DNA of 64,000 nt, taken from Halorubrum rutilum. Its GTDB lineage: Archaea; Halobacteriota; Halobacteria; Halobacteriales; Haloferacaceae. Below the pieces are notes generated by a model that did not search any database, had not been told where the DNA came from, and worked only from the letters and a program-made list of their open reading frames with translations. The position numbers were made by a program, and so were the translations under genes. Position 1 is the stretch's first letter; every line of letters begins with the position of its first letter. The stretch is from NCBI RefSeq assembly GCF_024494565.1, contig NZ_JANHDN010000003.1:124001-188000 (forward strand), written 5' to 3'. This document shows, piece by piece, positions 25,365 through 34,577 of the stretch.

Positions 25365-27399
25365 AGATCCACACCCCCAGCGCGAGCGTCAGCAGGACCA
25401 CGGCGAACTTGACGCCGGAGATGATGTCGGCGTTCCGGATGTACCCGCTGATGAACCCGGAGAGGACCGCCTGCAGCGTCACGGCGTGGAAGAACAACAG
25501 CGAGAGCACCTCCGGGTCGACGCCCCCGCCGCCTCCGAAGCCGGCGCCGCCGGCGGCGCCGCCGCCGTCCGCCTGCGAGGAGAGCCCGCCCATCACGTCG
25601 ATGAACTGGGTCTGGAGGATGGCCATCACGCCGAGCAGGGTGACGTACGTCATCACGATGATCGCCACCTGCATCCGGGTCCGGGAGACGCGGTCGCGCT
25701 CGATGTCGTCCTGGTTCTCGGAGGCCTGCGCCGCCGTCGTCAACACGTCCGTGATCTGCGAGGAGGCCTCCTGCGCCTCCGAGATGAGCTTCACCGTCCG
25801 GGCGAGCCGGGGCACCGCGTACTTGTTGTTGAACTCCACGAGGGCGTCGCGCAGGCTCATCCCGTAGTTCACCTTCGCGTGGACGACCTCGAACTCCTCG
25901 GCGAGCTGACCGGTCGAGGTCTCCGACACCGTCTGGACCGATTCGAGCAGCGTCTGTCCGGTGTCGTTCGCCGAGGAGAGCTTCCGGAGGCTCTCGGAGA
26001 GCTTCCCGGTGATCGCCCGCTTCGACCGCCGGCTCCACTCGTGGAACGCCGCGAGCGGGACCATCACGAGGTACGCCGGGACGTACACCCAGACGAACGT
26101 CGACCAGACGGGGCGGGCCACCCACCCGTCGAAGGTCGTCGGCGCGTTGCCGGTGAGCGCGGCGATCGCGACGATCGCGACCGCGGCCGGTACGGTCAGC
26201 GCCAGCGTGTACAGGGGGTTGTCGCGCAGGAAGACGTGCGGCGCCGAGACGATCTGTTTCGTCTTGTACGTCCCCTCGCGGTCGCGGATCCGGTCGAAGA
26301 CGCCGAAGCGACCGACGAACCCCTCGATCAGCCCGAAGTGGAGCAGCCCCTCCTGGCTCGTCTGTCGGAGGCGCTCGCTCCCCCCGTCGGGGTGCAGGTA
26401 GCCGTCGCCGGGCTCGTCCTGCTTGACCGTGGAGACGAGCACGAGGAAGCCGATCCCGGTCAGCGGGATCAGGACGTACACCGTCGCGTACAGCAGCCGG
26501 TCGTCGGCCTCGCCCATCATCCCCATGATGACGAGGATGATGATGAGGAGGAGGGGGAACAGCGAGAGCGTCATGTACATCTCGCCGAACAGCTCCAGCG
26601 TCTCCAGGGTCATCTCGCGCTCCTGCTTCGACGTGCGGAGGTGTTTCTCCTTTTTGTCCTTCAGGAAGCTCTCCATGTCGCCGCCGGAGTTGACGATCGA
26701 GAGCATGTCGGCGAGGAACTGCGAGAGCTCGTCCGACGGCGTCTCCATCGACTGCTGGCGGATCGCGTTCCGGTAGTCGGTGCCGAAGTACTCCGTCTCG
26801 TTGACGATGCTCTGGAACTCGCGGGAGACCTCGCCGTACGTGTCCTCCGCCGTCGCCATCGCGCGTAGGATCTCCAGCTGATTGAGTCCCCCGACGGAGA
26901 GCGCGTACATGAACGAGACGGAGTCCGCGAGCAGGAGGTTGATCTCGCGCTTCCGCGAGGACGCCCGCGAGTAGGGGACCGCCACGAACCCGCCGAAGCC
27001 GAGCGCGAACCCGATCGAGCCGAAGACGAGCCCGCTGAGCAGCACCGCGGTCGGGACGACCAGCGACCGCAACAGCTCCCGGATCGCCGGCGTCGGCGCC
27101 GGCATCCCGAGCGACAGCGCGCTCGGGTCGATCAGCCCGAGCGAGAACACGCCGTACCCGACCAGCGTCCCGATCGCCCAGAGGAGGCCGCCGACGAGCA
27201 GCCCGGCGCCGAGCGCCCGGGAGACGTACATCTCCACCTGGTCCGGCATCCGCGCCTCCGCGAGCTTGCGCTCGACGTCCCCGACGAAGTCGCCGTCGGG
27301 GTCGAACAGCAGCTCGAAGACGGGGTAGAACAGCTCGCCGAGGGCGTCGCCGTCGGCGGACCCGTCGCCGACGCCCGTATCGAGGCTCACGCGGTCCAC
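25354..27399 (-). CDS. pilC: Type IV pilus assembly membrane protein PilC (type II secretion F family)
   Basis: A 681-residue inner-membrane platform protein. Two cytoplasmic T2SSF domains are present: the first around 165-290 with LADSVSFMYALSVGG and LADMLSIVNSGGDMESF, the second around 460-570 with LRKLSSANDTGQTLLESV. They are separated and flanked by about nine hydrophobic helices. A Gly-rich loop (GGAAGGAGFGGGGG) lies near 620. Haloarchaeal PilC proteins are this long because the domain is duplicated. It starts 18 bp after pilB and works with that ATPase. Confidence 0.92.
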   Translation of the reverse strand: MDRVSLDTGVGDGSADGDALGELFYPVFELLFDPDGDFVGDVERKLAEARMPDQVEMYVSRALGAGLLVGGLLWAIGTLVGYGVFSLGLIDPSALSLGMPAPTPAIRELLRSLVVPTAVLLSGLVFGSIGFALGFGGFVAVPYSRASSRKREINLLLADSVSFMYALSVGGLNQLEILRAMATAEDTYGEVSREFQSIVNETEYFGTDYRNAIRQQSMETPSDELSQFLADMLSIVNSGGDMESFLKDKKEKHLRTSKQEREMTLETLELFGEMYMTLSLFPLLLIIILVIMGMMGEADDRLLYATVYVLIPLTGIGFLVLVSTVKQDEPGDGYLHPDGGSERLRQTSQEGLLHFGLIEGFVGRFGVFDRIRDREGTYKTKQIVSAPHVFLRDNPLYTLALTVPAAVAIVAIAALTGNAPTTFDGWVARPVWSTFVWVYVPAYLVMVPLAAFHEWSRRSKRAITGKLSESLRKLSSANDTGQTLLESVQTVSETSTGQLAEEFEVVHAKVNYGMSLRDALVEFNNKYAVPRLARTVKLISEAQEASSQITDVLTTAAQASENQDDIERDRVSRTRMQVAIIVMTYVTLLGVMAILQTQFIDVMGGLSSQADGGGAAGGAGFGGGGGVDPEVLSLLFFHAVTLQAVLSGFISGYIRNADIISGVKFAVVLLTLALGVWIYVG

Positions 27400-27417
27400 C
27401 TCGCTCGGGACACGGCG

Positions 27418-30324
27418 TTACCCCTCCTCCGGGGACTCGACGGTGCCGAACCCCCAGTCGCCGGCTTCGTCGCCGTCGGACTCGCTTTCGGCCTCCTCCG
27501 CGTCGGGGTCGTCCTCGGCTTCGGGCGCCGGTTCGACCGCGTCGCGCTCGTCGGGACCGGCGTCAGACACGTCGTCGTCGCCGTCCGCCGGATCCAGCAC
27601 GTCGACCCCCTCCGCGAACGGCTCGTCGAAGTCGATCCCGTCGTCGCCGCCGGTTCCGTCGCTCTCGCCGTTCGAACTCGGACCGTCCGCGTCCGAGGCC
27701 CGGTCGTTCGGACCGATGCGGGGCTCCCCGTCGAGGGGAGTGACGTCGGCGACCCCCTCGAAGCCGTCGCGGGCGACCGGCTCGGCCGTCGCCTCGCCGC
27801 CCGTCGCGTCCTCGCCGTCCGCGCCCGCGTCGGGTCCTTCGGGACCGGCCGCCTCGGGGCCGAGCGCGGCCGCCTCGCGGGCCGTCTCCGCGAGCGTCTC
27901 GTGGGCGGCGTCGGGCGTCGCCTCGACGTCGCGGGCGGGGGCCACGTCGAGCAGCGCGTCGGCGACGGAGTCGGGCATCCGACCGCGGTACTCGGCGAAC
28001 AGGTCCTCGGCCTCGTCGAGGATCCCCTCGACCTCCGCGCGGCCGGCCTCGTCCGGCTCCGGCCGGGGGACCATCTCCTCCTTGTCGCGGTCGACGTTGA
28101 TGAGGACCGACTCCATCTCCCGGAGGTCCTCCAGCGAGCGCTCCAGCTCCTCGTTGGCCATCAGCGCGAGCACCGTCTCCGGGTCGTTGATGAACGCCTG
28201 GAACGTCGCGGCCACCTGCGCGTAGCTGTTGAGCCCGCGGTCGATGAGGTACGCGAGCACGACCCGGCGCTTCCGGAGCTCGGCGTTCAGCGTCTCGCGG
28301 CTCCACCCGCGGTCGAACATGATGTCTTCGAGGGTGTTGGAGTCGCCCATCTGGAGGAACTCGTCCGTCTCGGCCTGCCACTGGAACACGTCCTGGACGT
28401 TGATCTCGTCGTTCTCGGCGTCGTAGTGGTTGATCTCGGTCAGCGACTTGTTCCGGCGCACCTTCTTGCCCTGCACCCGCGTGGAGGTCTGGACGGAGAC
28501 CAGATCGAGGGCGGTGAACATCGTCTTCGAGACGTTGATCGGCTCCGTGGTGAACCGCTTGAGCACCTCGCCGACCGTGTCCGCGTGGAAGGTCGTGTAG
28601 GTGGTGTGGCCGGTGGACATCACCTGGAAGGCGGTCCGGCCCTCCTCGCCGCGGATCTCGCCCATCACGATGTAGTCGGGGCGCTGGCGGAGCGCGGCCT
28701 CCAGCAGGTCGAACTCGTCGATGTCGCCCTTGTCGTCGTCGGAGAAGGAGGGGCGGGTGACGGAGGCGATCCAGTTGCGCTGCGGGAGCTCGACCTCGCG
28801 GGTGTCCTCGATGGAGACGATCTTCGCGTTCGAGGGGATGAAGAGGGAGACCGCGTTCAGGCTCGTCGTCTTCCCGGAGGCGGTGCCGCCAGCGAAGATC
28901 AGGCTCTTGTGGTTCTCGATGGAGAGCCACAAGAAGGCCATCTCGTCGAGCGAGAACGTCTTCCAGTTGATCAGGTCGATCGGCGTGAACGGGATCTCGT
29001 TGAACTGCCGGATGGTGTAGTTGGTCCCGTGGTCGGACACCTCGCGGCCGAGGGTGAGCTGGGCGCGGGAGCCGTCCGGGAGCGTGGCGTCCACCTGCGG
29101 GCGGCGCTTCGAGATGCCCTTGCCGGAGCGCTGCGCGAGCTTCACGACGAAGTCGTCGAGCTCGTCGGTCCCGTGATAGACGTTGGTGATGATCTGCTCG
29201 TAGTCGGAGTGGTAGACGAAGACGGGGGAGTCGTACCCGTCACAGGAGATGTCCTCGACGTTGATGTCGTACTTGATCGGGTCGATCCGCTCGTAGCCGA
29301 TGAAGTCGCGCTTGAGGTAGTACAGCAGCTTCTCGACCTGGTGTTCGGAGAGGGTCTCCGGGTCCTCCGCCAGCACCGCGGGCTCGGGCCGTGCGGGGAC
29401 CCTCGTCGGCCCCGACTCGGACGGCGACTCGGCGGGCGGTTCGTAGCCGAGCGACTCCGTGATCCGGGCGGCGATCCCCTCGGTGACGTCGAAGCCGAAC
29501 CGGTCGACCGCGTCGTCGACGAGGTCGTCGACGAGCCCGCGGCCGCCGCCCTCGCGCTCGTAGAGGTCGTACCGGTCGAGCAGGGTGAGCGCCTCGTCGA
29601 CGATCACGTCCTTCCGGAACGCCTCGTCGCCGCCGGCGATCGCCTCGTCGGCGTACTTGATCGAGGTCCGGAGCTTCCCCGTCAGGAACTCGACGAGGTC
29701 CCTCTCGATCTCGGTCCGGTACGGCTGGACCGCGTAGTACTTCACCTCGTTCTCCTTCGTCGAGCGGAACACGATCACGAACGCGTACGGCTCGTTCACC
29801 CAGTACCGCTCGATCTCGCGGAAGTGACGCTTCTTCGGCATCGGCACCGCCTTCTCTAGGTCGTACCGGTTCGCGAGCGTGGTGTCGCCCGCGGCCGTCG
29901 AGAAGAACGCGTCCTCGTCGACCTCGGGGTTGACGTTCACCGTGCGCTCGTCGACCAGGTCGGCGAGCTCGGCGGCGGCGCTCCCGCCCGCGCCGAGCAG
30001 CTCCTCGGTCCGGTCGGGGTCGAAGCCGAGCGCCTCGGTCTTGTCCTCGTGCGTGAATTCGAGGGGCTCGTCGTCCTCGTCGGTCGGAGGGGATCCGTCC
30101 TCGTCGAGGAAGTACTCGTCGCGGTAGTCGTCCCACGTGTAGTATCCCTTGGACACCGGCACTTCGTCGAGGGCGTACCGGGCCGAACACAGGTCGCGAA
30201 CGACGTCGCCGACAGCCGCGGCCGCCCGAATCCGGCGGGCGGTCTCCGAGGGGTCGGACGCCGGTGTCGCTCCGGTCGCCTCGTCGGGCGACTGCGGCGG
30301 GCGCTCGGCGTCCTCTGTTGCCAT
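27418..30324 (-). CDS. pilB: Type IV pilus assembly ATPase PilB (type II/IV secretion system)
   Basis: A 968-residue secretion ATPase. Residues about 1-330 form an acidic N-terminal region. The catalytic core carries Walker A GGTASGKT, the Asp box SIEDTREVELP, Walker B-type DYIVMGEIRGEE and the His box TGHTTYTTFHAD. A C-terminal tail of about 200 residues is strongly acidic and low-complexity (Asp/Glu/Ala/Gly) and probably disordered. The start is fixed by the TATA-like run at 30346-30356. First gene of the seven-gene operon. Confidence 0.93.
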   Translation of the reverse strand: MATEDAERPPQSPDEATGATPASDPSETARRIRAAAAVGDVVRDLCSARYALDEVPVSKGYYTWDDYRDEYFLDEDGSPPTDEDDEPLEFTHEDKTEALGFDPDRTEELLGAGGSAAAELADLVDERTVNVNPEVDEDAFFSTAAGDTTLANRYDLEKAVPMPKKRHFREIERYWVNEPYAFVIVFRSTKENEVKYYAVQPYRTEIERDLVEFLTGKLRTSIKYADEAIAGGDEAFRKDVIVDEALTLLDRYDLYEREGGGRGLVDDLVDDAVDRFGFDVTEGIAARITESLGYEPPAESPSESGPTRVPARPEPAVLAEDPETLSEHQVEKLLYYLKRDFIGYERIDPIKYDINVEDISCDGYDSPVFVYHSDYEQIITNVYHGTDELDDFVVKLAQRSGKGISKRRPQVDATLPDGSRAQLTLGREVSDHGTNYTIRQFNEIPFTPIDLINWKTFSLDEMAFLWLSIENHKSLIFAGGTASGKTTSLNAVSLFIPSNAKIVSIEDTREVELPQRNWIASVTRPSFSDDDKGDIDEFDLLEAALRQRPDYIVMGEIRGEEGRTAFQVMSTGHTTYTTFHADTVGEVLKRFTTEPINVSKTMFTALDLVSVQTSTRVQGKKVRRNKSLTEINHYDAENDEINVQDVFQWQAETDEFLQMGDSNTLEDIMFDRGWSRETLNAELRKRRVVLAYLIDRGLNSYAQVAATFQAFINDPETVLALMANEELERSLEDLREMESVLINVDRDKEEMVPRPEPDEAGRAEVEGILDEAEDLFAEYRGRMPDSVADALLDVAPARDVEATPDAAHETLAETAREAAALGPEAAGPEGPDAGADGEDATGGEATAEPVARDGFEGVADVTPLDGEPRIGPNDRASDADGPSSNGESDGTGGDDGIDFDEPFAEGVDVLDPADGDDDVSDAGPDERDAVEPAPEAEDDPDAEEAESESDGDEAGDWGFGTVESPEEG

Positions 30325-30345
30325 GGACGTACGAAACCCGTTCCA

Positions 30346-30356
30346 GTTAAAAAAGG
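30346..30356 (-). promoter_or_regulatory. TATA-like box of the pil operon
   Basis: Minus strand CCTTTTTTAAC, centred 27 bp before the pilB ATG at 30324; it rules out the upstream in-frame start codons. Confidence 0.6.
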
Positions 30357-30398
30357 TGTCTCGCAAAACCCCGCGACTGATAATTGCCGAGCGAGCGG

Positions 30399-30405
30399 TT
30401 TTAGG
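30399..30405 (+). promoter_or_regulatory. TATA-like box for the DUF1405 gene
   Basis: TTTTAGG, centred 27 bp before the GTG at 30429, back-to-back with the pil promoter. Confidence 0.5.
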
Positions 30406-30428
30406 TCGGCGGACGCCGAAGCGACGCC

Positions 30429-31133
30429 GTGGCACGCTCAGACGACGCTCCGGTTCGGCGCGCGCTCGGGCGCCTCCGGCGGTCGGCCGTCCGCCGGCGG
30501 GTCCGCGCCGCGATCGCCGAGGAGCTGCTCGGCACGCCCCGGAGCCTCGGCGTCGTGCTCGCGTTCGTCGCGTTCATGTTCGCGGTGGGGGTCGGCTACT
30601 ACGCGCCGACCGCGGGCGACGTACCGGTTCCGCTGTGGCCGCTGTACGCGGACTCGGCGGTCGCGGTCGCGCTCGGCGGGGCCGCCCTCGCGGCGCTCGT
30701 CCCGACGGTCCGGGCCGGCGGGAGCGTCGTCGACGAGGCGCCCGCGTCGCGACCGCTGGCGTACCTCCAGACCCTCGCGTTCGTCTGGCTGGTCACGTTC
30801 GGCCTCTGGCCGCTGGTCTCGCTGAACCTCGCGGTCTCGCAGTACGTCGCCGCTCCCGACGCGTGGATCTACTACTGGGGGGTGCTCGGCACGCACCTGC
30901 TGTTCGTCGGCCTCGCGCTGCTGTTCCCCGCGTTCGGTCGGACGACCCGGGGGGCGCTGGCGCTGGCGCTCGCGCTCGCCGTCGGCAACGTCGCCCTCGA
31001 CTACGGGCTCGGCTACCACCCGCCCCTCTTATACGAGCCCGGACCGCTGCTGGCGGGCTCGACGCTCGCGATCGCCCTGCTCGCCGTGTGGCTCGCGTGG
31101 CGGTCGTTTCCGCGACTGGGCGAAGACGAGTGA
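30429..31133 (+). CDS. DUF1405 family membrane protein
   Basis: A 234-residue membrane protein starting at GTG. After a basic N-terminus (about 37 residues) there are about six helices. VPLWPLYADSAVAVALGGAALAAL is the DUF1405 hallmark as I recall it, and YWGVLGTHLLFVGLALL and LDYGLGYHPP also fit. Function of the family is unknown. Divergent from pilB with a 104-bp shared promoter region. Confidence 0.75.
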   Translation: MARSDDAPVRRALGRLRRSAVRRRVRAAIAEELLGTPRSLGVVLAFVAFMFAVGVGYYAPTAGDVPVPLWPLYADSAVAVALGGAALAALVPTVRAGGSVVDEAPASRPLAYLQTLAFVWLVTFGLWPLVSLNLAVSQYVAAPDAWIYYWGVLGTHLLFVGLALLFPAFGRTTRGALALALALAVGNVALDYGLGYHPPLLYEPGPLLAGSTLAIALLAVWLAWRSFPRLGEDE

Positions 31134-31156
31134 GCGGGCCTTGTGAACGAGTGCGA

Positions 31157-31170
31157 GGGCGCGGCGGGAT
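31157..31170 (-). repeat. Short copy of a tRNA 3' end
   Basis: GGGCGCGGCGGGAT is identical to the outermost 14 bases of the tRNA-Arg gene end at 31356-31369, same orientation. Only the acceptor arm and the start of the T-arm remain. Confidence 0.5.
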
Positions 31171-31206
31171 CCACGCGAGCGAACGAAGTGAGCGAGCGTG
31201 GAGCCG

Positions 31207-31247
31207 GTCGCGCCCGTGACTGAGCGAAGCGAAGGAACGGGCGCGAC
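31207..31247. repeat. 11-bp inverted repeat beside tRNA remnants
   Basis: GTCGCGCCCGT (31207-31217) and ACGGGCGCGAC (31237-31247) pair perfectly around a 19-base loop. The right arm is itself part of the tRNA-like remnant at 31239-31260. Confidence 0.6.
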
Positions 31248-31260
31248 GGGATTCGAACCG
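31239..31260 (-). repeat. tRNA 3'-end remnant
   Basis: On the minus strand it reads as a T-arm (GGTTCGAATCCCG) plus an acceptor-like TCGCGCCC, closely matching the intact tRNA-Arg 3' end at 31356. No D-arm or anticodon arm follows. A second fragment in the opposite orientation (ATTCAAATCCCGC, near 31308-31320) lies 50 bp away. Confidence 0.65.
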
Positions 31261-31355
31261 GAATCAGACGTGCTCGCTCGCTTCTCTCGCTGTGCGCGAC
31301 TGATAGGATTCAAATCCCGCTTGCGCCGCTACTGCTCACTTCGTTCGCAGGTAGC

Positions 31356-31427
31356 GGGCGCGGCGGGATTTGAACCCGCGATCGAGAGGTTAGGAACCTC
31401 TCGCCCTGTCCGCTAGGCCACGCGCCC
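31356..31427 (-). tRNA. tRNA-Arg, anticodon CCT
   Basis: 72 bases fold as a cloverleaf on the minus strand. The acceptor GGGCGCG pairs with CGCGCCC, and the D-arm is GCC...GGC. The anticodon stem AGAGG/CCTCT encloses loop TTCCTAA (anticodon CCT), and the T-arm is GCGGG-TTCAAAT-CCCGC. Decodes AGG. No intron and no encoded CCA. Gene 3' end faces a cluster of tRNA-like remnants. Confidence 0.93.
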
Positions 31428-31481
31428 AATGCGGGCGGAGAAGACGTCGAAGCGGGGATCGGTCGGCGCCGCGGGGTCGGT

Positions 31482-31778
31482 CTACGCGCTGGTCTCTTTG
31501 TCGGTTTCGAGGTCCTCGAACTCCTCGTCGTCGTCGAGCGTCGAGTCCGCGTCGACGGTCGAATCCGCGTCGACCGACGAGTCGTCCTCGCCCTGCATCT
31601 GCTTCAGCTCGTCCTCGACCTCCTCGCGGCCCTTCTTGAACTCGCCCATCGCCTGGCCGGTCGAGCGAGCGAGCTTCGGGATCTTGTTCGCTCCGAACAG
31701 GAGGACCAGGACGAGCAGGATAATGAGGAGCTCCGGGCCCGCCGGGATGCCGCCGATCAGTGGAATCGCAGTTACCAT
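31482..31778 (-). CDS. tatA: Twin-arginine translocase subunit TatA/E
   Basis: A 98-residue Tat pore subunit. A short extracytoplasmic N-terminus leads to one transmembrane helix (about 14-28, ELLIILLVLVLLFG). The conserved FGANKIPKLARSTGQAMGEFKKG hinge and amphipathic helix follow, then an acidic tail with Asp-Ser repeats. Haloarchaea send most secreted proteins through Tat, including the lipoproteins in this window with twin arginines. A TATA-like box (31805-31810) lies 30 bp upstream of the ATG. Confidence 0.94.
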   Translation of the reverse strand: MVTAIPLIGGIPAGPELLIILLVLVLLFGANKIPKLARSTGQAMGEFKKGREEVEDELKQMQGEDDSSVDADSTVDADSTLDDDEEFEDLETDKETSA

Positions 31779-31862
31779 CTCTGTCCGGCAGTAACCCTCT
31801 TGCGATTATAGTCTTTTTGCCTCGGTAGACGAGCCTCGGATCGCCGCTGAGCGGGCAACGCG

Positions 31863-31929
31863 CCGGGAACCGCGGCCGTCCCGGGAACCGCGACCGTGCC
31901 GGATGCGCGACCGTCCCGGGAACGCGACC
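31863..31929 (+). repeat. 18-bp tandem repeats before the peroxiredoxin gene
   Basis: Four copies of about 18 bp (starts 31863, 31881, 31899, 31916), close to CCGGGAACCGCGACCGTC. A further single copy, CCGGGAACGGCGACCGTC, lies at 32474-32491 just after the same gene. Confidence 0.75.
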
Positions 31930-31991
31930 CGGCCGAAAGCGCGGCCGGCGGACGGCGAAACCGTGATACGGCCGCGGCGCAAGCGATGGGT

Positions 31992-32462
31992 ATGACAGCC
32001 GTCGGCGACGACGCCCCCGACTTCACCGCCTCGCTCGTGGACGACGACATCGAACCGTTCCGGCTGGCCGAGCATCTCGGCGACGGGCCCGTGGTGCTCG
32101 CCTTCTTCCCGGCCGCCTTCTCGAACACCTGCACCGATGAGATGGAGGCGCTCCGCGACGGGTTCGACCGGAGCGCCTGCACGCTGTTCGGCGTGAGCAC
32201 CGACCTCCCGCACGCGCTCGCGGCCTACCGGACGCAGTACGAGCTCCCGTTCGCGCTCGTCGCCGACCCCGACCACCGCGCGATCGAGGCGTACGACGTG
32301 ATCGAGGACTTCGACGGCTACGGCGTCGACACCGTCGCGCAGCGCGCGGTGTTCGTGATCGACGGCGGCGGGGTCGTGACCTATCGGTGGCTCGCGGACA
32401 ATGCGGGACGGGAGCCGGACTACGACGCGCTGGCCGACGCGGTCGCCGAGGCGGCCGAGTAG
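31992..32462 (+). CDS. Peroxiredoxin (AhpC/TSA, Bcp-like)
   Basis: A 156-residue thiol peroxidase. Pattern: VGDDAPDFTASLV at the start, then FFPAAFSNTCTDE with peroxidatic Cys47. A second cysteine (Cys63 in SACTLFGVSTD) might resolve the disulfide, and RAVFVIDGGGVVTYRW is the typical strand pair near the end. The ATG at 31992 is 26 bp after a TATA-like TGATA; the ATG at 31986 is an alternative. It is flanked on both sides by copies of an 18-bp repeat and converges on the acyl-CoA synthetase gene. Confidence 0.88.
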   Translation: MTAVGDDAPDFTASLVDDDIEPFRLAEHLGDGPVVLAFFPAAFSNTCTDEMEALRDGFDRSACTLFGVSTDLPHALAAYRTQYELPFALVADPDHRAIEAYDVIEDFDGYGVDTVAQRAVFVIDGGGVVTYRWLADNAGREPDYDALADAVAEAAE

Positions 32463-32489
32463 CGTCCGAAGCGCCGGGAACGGCGACCG

Positions 32490-34526
32490 TCAGGCCGCGT
32501 CGCGGAGGTCCTCCAGCGCCTCCGGGTTCTCCATCGAGGAGAGGTCGCCGGGGTCCTCGCCCCTGTACACCGACTCGATCGCGCGCCGGATGATCTTCCC
32601 GGACTGCGTCTTCGGGAACGCGTCGACGAACAGCAGCTCGCGCGGCCGGAACGGCTTCCCGTGCTCCTCGCCCACGAGGGCACGCAGCTCCTCGCGGAGG
32701 TCGTCGCTCGGCTCGACGCCCGGTTCGAGCACGACGTACGCGACGACCGCGGTGCCGGTGGTGTCGTCGGGGACGCCGACCGCGGCCGCCTGATTGACGG
32801 CGTCGTGATCGATGAGGACGCCCTCGATCTCGGCCGGCCCCACCTTCCGCCCGGCGACGTTGAGCGCGTCGTCGGCGCGGCCGTGGAGGAACCAGAACCC
32901 GTCGTCGTCCTTCTGCGCGAAGTCGCCGTGGTCCCAGAGGTCCTCCCACGTCGACCAGTACTCCTCTAGGTAGCGCTCGTCGCCGGACCACAGCGACTTC
33001 GTCATCGAGGGACAGGAGTCGCGGGCGACGAGGTAGCCGCGCTCGCCGGCCTCCCGCACCGACTCGCCGCCCTCGTCGACGATGTCGACGTCCATCCCGA
33101 GCCCGGGGCCGCCGAGCGTGCAGGGTTTCAGGGGTCGGTTCGGCATCGACATCAGGAAGCAGCCGCAGATCTCGGTGCCGCCGGAGATGTTGATTACGGG
33201 GCACTCCCCGCCGCCGACCGCGTCGTGGAACCAGCGCCACGACTCGGGGTCCCACGGCTCGCCGGTCGAGCCGAGGATCCGGAGCGAGGAGAGGTCGTGG
33301 CCCTCGACCCACTCGTCCCCGTGTTTGCGGAGCGCCCGGATCGCGGTCGGCGAGATGCCGAACTGCGTGATCGAGTGCCGGTCGATCAGCTCCCAGAACC
33401 GGTCGGGCTCCGGGTGGTCCGGCGCGCCCTCGTACATCACCACCGTCCCCCCGAACGCGTGGTTGCCGATCAGCGTCCACGGGCCCATCATCCAGCCGAT
33501 GTCGGAGACCCAGAAGAACCGGTCCGCGGGCTTCTGGTCGAAGCCGAAGTGGATCTCCTTCGCGCACTGCGTGAGGACGCCCGCGTGGGTGTGGACGATC
33601 CCCTTCGGCTCGCCGGTGGTCCCCGAGGAGTACAGCAGCATGGACTCCTGGTCGCTCGGGAGTCGCTTCGTCTCGTAGTCGGTCGACCGCGACGCGATCG
33701 CCTCGTCCCACGTCCGGTCGCGGTCGGGATGCCACGGGATGGGGTCCGAGCCGACGGCGTCGGGCTCGCCGGCTCCGTCGCTCGCCGGCGTCGCTCCCAG
33801 TCGGTCGTACACAACCACCTCCTCGACGTGGCCCGCGTTCGCGACCGCCTCGTCCGCGGTCGCCTTCAGCCGGACCTCGTCGCCCCGGCGGTAGAAGCCG
33901 TCGCCGGTGAAGAGGACCGACGGCTCGGCGTCGGCGATCCGGGTCGCCGTCGCCTCCGTGCCGAACCCGGAGAAGATCGGGACCGCGATCGCGCCGACCT
34001 TCAGGCAGCCGTAGAGGATTGAGACGACATCGGGCACCATCGGCATGTACAGCGCGACGGTGTCTCCGGCCTCGACGCCGACGGAGTCGAGATAGTTCGC
34101 GACGCGGTTCGTCTGTCGGGCCAGCTCGTGGAAGGTGACCTCCCGCACGTCGCCGGGCTCGCCCTCCCAGATCAGCGCGACCCGGTTCCGGTTCGGCGAG
34201 TCGACGGCGGCGTGTCTGTCGACGACGTTGTGCGCGACGTTGATCTCGCCGCCGGGGTACCAGTCGGTGAACTGCGGGCCGTCGCTGTCGTCTCGAACGG
34301 CGTCGTAGTCGGTGTAGAAGTCGATGTCGAGGTAGTCGGTGATCTCGTCCCAGAACCAGTCGACGCCGGACGCCGGCTCGCCCGGGACCTCCGAGGTAGT
34401 GCGCTCGATCAGCGCCTCGTAGTCGTCGACGTCGTACTCGCGCATGAACGCGGCGACGTTCGTCGACTCGGCGAACGCCTCGCTCGGCTCGTGTACGACC
34501 TCGTCCGTCCCCTCGTACTCGTCCAT
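32490..34526 (-). CDS. Acetyl-CoA synthetase-like AMP-forming acyl-CoA ligase
   Basis: A 678-residue ANL-superfamily enzyme activating a short-chain acid with ATP to acyl-AMP and then acyl-CoA. Motifs: LLYSSGTTGEPKGIVHTH (P-loop), NISGGTEICGCF, WEDLWDHGDFAQKDDDGFWFLHGRADDALNVAGRKVGP hinge region and KTQSGKIIRRAI with the catalytic Lys. The N-terminal ACAS cap is present (WFWDEITDYLDIDFYTDYDAV). Acetate, propionate or another short acid are all possible. Monocistronic. Confidence 0.9.
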   Translation of the reverse strand: MDEYEGTDEVVHEPSEAFAESTNVAAFMREYDVDDYEALIERTTSEVPGEPASGVDWFWDEITDYLDIDFYTDYDAVRDDSDGPQFTDWYPGGEINVAHNVVDRHAAVDSPNRNRVALIWEGEPGDVREVTFHELARQTNRVANYLDSVGVEAGDTVALYMPMVPDVVSILYGCLKVGAIAVPIFSGFGTEATATRIADAEPSVLFTGDGFYRRGDEVRLKATADEAVANAGHVEEVVVYDRLGATPASDGAGEPDAVGSDPIPWHPDRDRTWDEAIASRSTDYETKRLPSDQESMLLYSSGTTGEPKGIVHTHAGVLTQCAKEIHFGFDQKPADRFFWVSDIGWMMGPWTLIGNHAFGGTVVMYEGAPDHPEPDRFWELIDRHSITQFGISPTAIRALRKHGDEWVEGHDLSSLRILGSTGEPWDPESWRWFHDAVGGGECPVINISGGTEICGCFLMSMPNRPLKPCTLGGPGLGMDVDIVDEGGESVREAGERGYLVARDSCPSMTKSLWSGDERYLEEYWSTWEDLWDHGDFAQKDDDGFWFLHGRADDALNVAGRKVGPAEIEGVLIDHDAVNQAAAVGVPDDTTGTAVVAYVVLEPGVEPSDDLREELRALVGEEHGKPFRPRELLFVDAFPKTQSGKIIRRAIESVYRGEDPGDLSSMENPEALEDLRDAA

Positions 34527-34577
34527 CTCGTCCGGTCGTTCCCGCGGTGACCGTAAGTAACTTTCCTGAACGTTTCC

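Noticed and set aside
31198..31416. 72-codon frame with GFEP repeats
   Set aside because: Antisense to the tRNA and tRNA remnants; GFEP is the usual false translation of a T-arm.
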